From: Candidatus Jettenia caeni
Lineage (GTDB): Bacteria; Planctomycetota; Brocadiia; Brocadiales; Brocadiaceae
Direction: 5' to 3'
Assembly (NCBI GenBank): GCA_000296795.1
Contig: BAFH01000002.1
Span: 652,686 to 716,685, forward strand
DNA length: 64,000 bases
The position numbers and the translations under genes were made by a program. Below the pieces are notes generated by a model that did no database searches, had not been told where the DNA came from, and worked only from the letters and a program-made list of their open reading frames with translations. Below, piece after piece: positions 61,418 to 64,000 of the stretch. The stretch's first letter is position 1. The number at the start of each line of letters is the position of its first letter.

Positions 61418-63205
61418 TTATTCTGGATAGGCATCGATAGCTTTAGCCCATTGCTGGAGCTGCTTTACCCTTGACGCCTTATCCTTTGCCAGAGTTATTG
61501 GTTTTCCACGCGTATCAATAACGATACCTACAACTCCTCCAAAAACTTTCTTGGTAACGGGCTTACCCTTTCCTGTTCCAACGTCGAAATTTTTTCCGGG
61601 TAAAATCTCAATTTCTGCAGTCTCATCGATACCAAGCGGTATAACACGTAATTCTCCATAAGGAAGTGATTCTTCTATCCTTTTACCATCTGACATTATT
61701 ATCGTATATGAGATACATTTTTCTCCATGTTTCCCAATACTACCTTTAACGAGAGAAACACATGTTCCCAGATGAATCAGGCAGTCTTTCTCAAAAACCT
61801 CTGTAGCAGCCTGCTCATTTACCGTGGAAAGGACGCCGAGGTGAGGCATCATGAAAATGCTATCAACAGCAATCCTTGTGATCCCTTCGGGCTGGAATGC
61901 ATCGATCATCATAAGCATAGCTTGCGACCGTCGTGGTGCATGTGAGAGCACCCCACCACTACCCACCAGGAGATCCAGCTTTATCATGTCTATGATTGTT
62001 TCACCGGCAGCTTCTTGTTTAAATGCCTCTGAGATATCACGTTCCCTTTGTACACCCTTGAGTCCTACTGCCAGGGATTTATGTTGTTCAAAAGATACCC
62101 TTAGTGCTTCACGCGCTATAGCATGCTCAATCTTGAGCTCTTCCAGGGTTTGGGGTATCGTCGTGGGGCGGATCATCTTATTTTTAATCCTATTTCGGAG
62201 ATCCGATTCTTCCATATCAAATGGTACCCAACGGAGGATATTCTCAAGCCCGGCTTCAGCGAGTACATTAGAAATACTATAACTCATCCCGAGGTTAGCA
62301 CTCACGGTTCGATTAAAGATTTCGCCATACACGGAAAAGACATCCGTGGTAGCGCCACCGATATCTACCCCAATTACATTAATATTATTTTTTCTGGCAA
62401 TAGTTTGCATAATAAGGCCAACCGCACCGGGTGTTGGCATAATTGGTGCTCCGGTCCATGATATAAGTTTTTTGTAGCCAGGGGCCTGAGCCATGACGTG
62501 TTCGAGAAAAAGCTTCTGGATCTCTTGTCGTGCGGGAAAAAGATTCTCTCGCTCAAGGGTAGGCCGGATATTTTCTGTAATGTGGAGAGAAGTTTTTTTA
62601 TCTAAAATTTCTTTAATTTTTTCCCGTGCGTCTTTGTTACCCGCATAGATGACAGGAAGTTGAAAAGACATACCAAGCCGGGGCTTGGGGTTAGCTGCAG
62701 ATATGTATTCTGCCAGCTCTACTACATGAGTAACTGTACCGCCATCCGTGCCACCGGAGAGAAGAATCATATCGGGTCTTAAGTGCCGAATGCGATCAAT
62801 CTTCTCGTGGGGAAGGCGCTGATCGTTAGAAGCAATAACATCCATTACAATTGCACCCGCCCCTAATGCTGCACGTTGGGCGCTTTGAGCGGTCATTGTC
62901 TTTACGGCCCCAGCGACCATCATTTGCAATCCACCACCGGCACTACTGGTAGAGACGTAAATATCTACTCCAACATTTCCTTGTGCTGGTGTAATAATCT
63001 TTTCTCCATCAAGTATTTTTCGGCCAGAGAGTTCTTCTAATTCCGCAAAGGCATTTAAGACACCTCTGGTTACATCCTCAAAAGGCGCCTCTACCGTAGT
63101 AGGCGACTCTCCACGGAAGGTTTGCCGGTATACCCCGTCCTTCTTTTCAATTAAGATGGCTTTTGTTGTAGTGCTACCGCAATCTGTAGCGATGATTACG
63201 TTCAC
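61418..63205 (-). CDS. glmL: Glutamate mutase MutL/GlmL-family ASKHA ATPase
   Basis: A protein of 595 residues. The ASKHA phosphate motif is TDCGSTTTKAILIE, with later motifs LLSGGTDGGTVTHVVELAEY, NVIGVDIGGATTDVFSVYGE and VGSGGVLSHAPRR. These match the MutL/GlmL family, found beside B12-dependent glutamate mutase (MutS/MutE) and thought to reactivate it. Neither mutase subunit gene is in this window. It lies between a 136-residue protein and the KOW-like protein in a compact minus-strand operon, suggesting a different partner here. Confidence 0.85.
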   Translation of the reverse strand: MNVIIATDCGSTTTKAILIEKKDGVYRQTFRGESPTTVEAPFEDVTRGVLNAFAELEELSGRKILDGEKIITPAQGNVGVDIYVSTSSAGGGLQMMVAGAVKTMTAQSAQRAALGAGAIVMDVIASNDQRLPHEKIDRIRHLRPDMILLSGGTDGGTVTHVVELAEYISAANPKPRLGMSFQLPVIYAGNKDAREKIKEILDKKTSLHITENIRPTLERENLFPARQEIQKLFLEHVMAQAPGYKKLISWTGAPIMPTPGAVGLIMQTIARKNNINVIGVDIGGATTDVFSVYGEIFNRTVSANLGMSYSISNVLAEAGLENILRWVPFDMEESDLRNRIKNKMIRPTTIPQTLEELKIEHAIAREALRVSFEQHKSLAVGLKGVQRERDISEAFKQEAAGETIIDMIKLDLLVGSGGVLSHAPRRSQAMLMMIDAFQPEGITRIAVDSIFMMPHLGVLSTVNEQAATEVFEKDCLIHLGTCVSLVKGSIGKHGEKCISYTIIMSDGKRIEESLPYGELRVIPLGIDETAEIEILPGKNFDVGTGKGKPVTKKVFGGVVGIVIDTRGKPITLAKDKASRVKQLQQWAKAIDAYPE

Positions 63206-63289
63206 AAATCATCATCCTCTCTTATAATAATTCATCGCAAGAATGTGAAAAAACAAAGTCTTAAATAGTATAGAAGTGTATTTTGTTTT

Positions 63290-63700
63290 TTATTGTTTCT
63301 TGCTTTCTCCTGGTATCTCTGCAATGATATTTCCCCTTTTTTCTAGCTCCTCAATGATTCTTTTAATGCCATCCCTTTTTTCAAGGATACCCTGAAGTAA
63401 ATCATATTCTGTAGGGGTAAAGAAAAAAGTTAAAAATGGCCTGAAGAATACCATCATCTGGCTTCCAATATAATTGAGCGGCTGTACACTTTCAAGAAAG
63501 AGCGAGGCTGGAACTGTAAGTTTCCGTTTTCCGACGATGGTAACTAATTTTGAAATAAGAACTTGTTCTTTTTCACTTAATGTTGTATTTTCACAAGACG
63601 TACCAACACTGAAGGCATGCTTGAATCCCTGCCGGATGGATTGCCTATCAATCTTATCAAAATATGAAAATATTCTTGAAAAAAATTTTTGTAAATACAC
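63290..63700 (-). CDS. Small uncharacterised protein, first gene of the glmL operon
   Basis: A protein of 136 residues from a GTG at 63700. The sequence is amphipathic and helical with a hydrophobic centre (SVQPLNYIGSQMMVFFRPFL, then TFFFTPTEYDLLQGILEKRD) and a charged end. The central part could sit on or in the membrane. No family recognised. It precedes glmL by 84 bp. Its promoter candidate leaves almost no leader. Confidence 0.6.
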   Translation of the reverse strand: MYLQKFFSRIFSYFDKIDRQSIRQGFKHAFSVGTSCENTTLSEKEQVLISKLVTIVGKRKLTVPASLFLESVQPLNYIGSQMMVFFRPFLTFFFTPTEYDLLQGILEKRDGIKRIIEELEKRGNIIAEIPGESKKQ

Positions 63701-63710
63701 GGTATTCGGA

Positions 63711-63740
63711 ATCTTATCAAAACTACAACGCCTTTGTCAA
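63711..63740 (-). promoter_or_regulatory. Candidate promoter of the glmL operon
   Basis: On the minus strand, TTGACA (63735-63740), 18-bp spacer, TAAGAT (63711-63716). The predicted start is only a few bases before the GTG at 63700, implying a leaderless or nearly leaderless message. Confidence 0.35.
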
Positions 63741-63973
63741 AATTAAAATAACTTCTGTATATACACCACATATTATACTTGTAATTATACGCTTCTCTGC
63801 CTATAATTAATTTACTATTTGTAATAAATATCAGTAGTTAAAATTTTGATTTATTTAGAACAATATTCGCTACTTAAGAGAGGTTTGTATTGAATTATTT
63901 GGAAAAACTATTCCCAAGAGAAATGTGAGTGAATTGTAAAATTTTTATAATGTTTGGAGAGGAGAAATAGTTC

Positions 63974-64000
63974 ATGCCATATCACGCATGGTTTCAATGC
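63974..64000 (+). CDS. Start of a gene cut by the window edge, possibly threonine synthase
   Basis: ATG at 63974 with GGAGAGGAG about 10 bases upstream; nine codons are visible, MPYHAWFQC. The AWFQC beginning with a Cys resembles the zinc-ribbon start of some bacterial threonine synthases, but nine residues cannot prove it. Confidence 0.4.

Overview
This window looks like a chromosomal segment of a diderm, moderately AT-rich bacterium, most likely a planctomycete and perhaps an anammox-type Brocadiales. The evidence is a Kdo/LPS export set (KdsD, KdsC, a fused LptC/LptA-like protein), a type II secretion cluster, an 'alternative' bacterial GlmU, a small protein resembling a Planctomycetes/Verrucomicrobia-restricted family, an archaeal-type RNA ligase with its PIN-domain partner, full-length NifU/NifS, and planctomycete-like dispersed palindromic repeats. 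The assignment is inferred from family content; no rRNA or tRNA gene was seen.

Left accessory region (1-9650). A minus-strand operon contains a broken winged-helix/unknown gene pair, a four-helix membrane protein, a SIR2-like NADase candidate and an nSTAND1 ATPase that runs off the edge. This is a plausible conflict or antiphage locus. It is followed by a PIN/UPF0175 toxin-antitoxin pair, a truncated second copy of that antitoxin, degenerate gene fragments, and a GC-richer two-gene unit: a papain-like peptidase fused to a lectin-like propeller plus a chagasin-like inhibitor of papain-type peptidases. Two diverged direct copies of a ~430 bp non-coding repeat (4338-4770 and 8522-8952) bracket the toxin-antitoxin and peptidase/inhibitor segment. 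About 1.2 kb of repeat-rich non-coding DNA closes the region.

Core region (9650-43990). From left to right: dCMP deaminase, MnmE, YidC, a Trm112-like protein, ScpA and an M50 protease (all minus); KdsD-KdsC, LptC/A-like, a GDPD-HEAT fusion, CobA-HemD and the type II secretion genes (plus); UvrA and PepA (minus); NifU-NifS (plus); HtrA (minus); a degenerate PLD protein and a large TPR protein (plus); TilS (minus); DUF192 and SUMF1-like proteins (plus); then MetG and RicT (minus). These are mainly envelope biogenesis, translation/tRNA modification, FeS assembly and repair functions.

Right region (44000-64000). It has a repeat-rich lipoprotein with seven CCHC-type modules, an RCK-DHH phosphoesterase, the RNA ligase/PIN pair, alt-GlmU opposite a MaoC-like protein across a tandem-repeat promoter region, and a four-gene membrane operon of unknown role. 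Next come a secreted NG-pentad repeat protein whose reading frame is broken at an A9 run, a lipoprotein, a Sel1-repeat protein and a gene remnant. The region ends with a three-gene operon containing GlmL (glutamate mutase MutL family) and the first codons of a probable threonine synthase.

The most notable candidates for undescribed biology are the peptidase-propeller/chagasin pair inside repeat-bracketed DNA, the SIR2/nSTAND/4TM operon, the four-gene DUF6754-type membrane operon, and the NG-pentad protein with an A9 frameshift.
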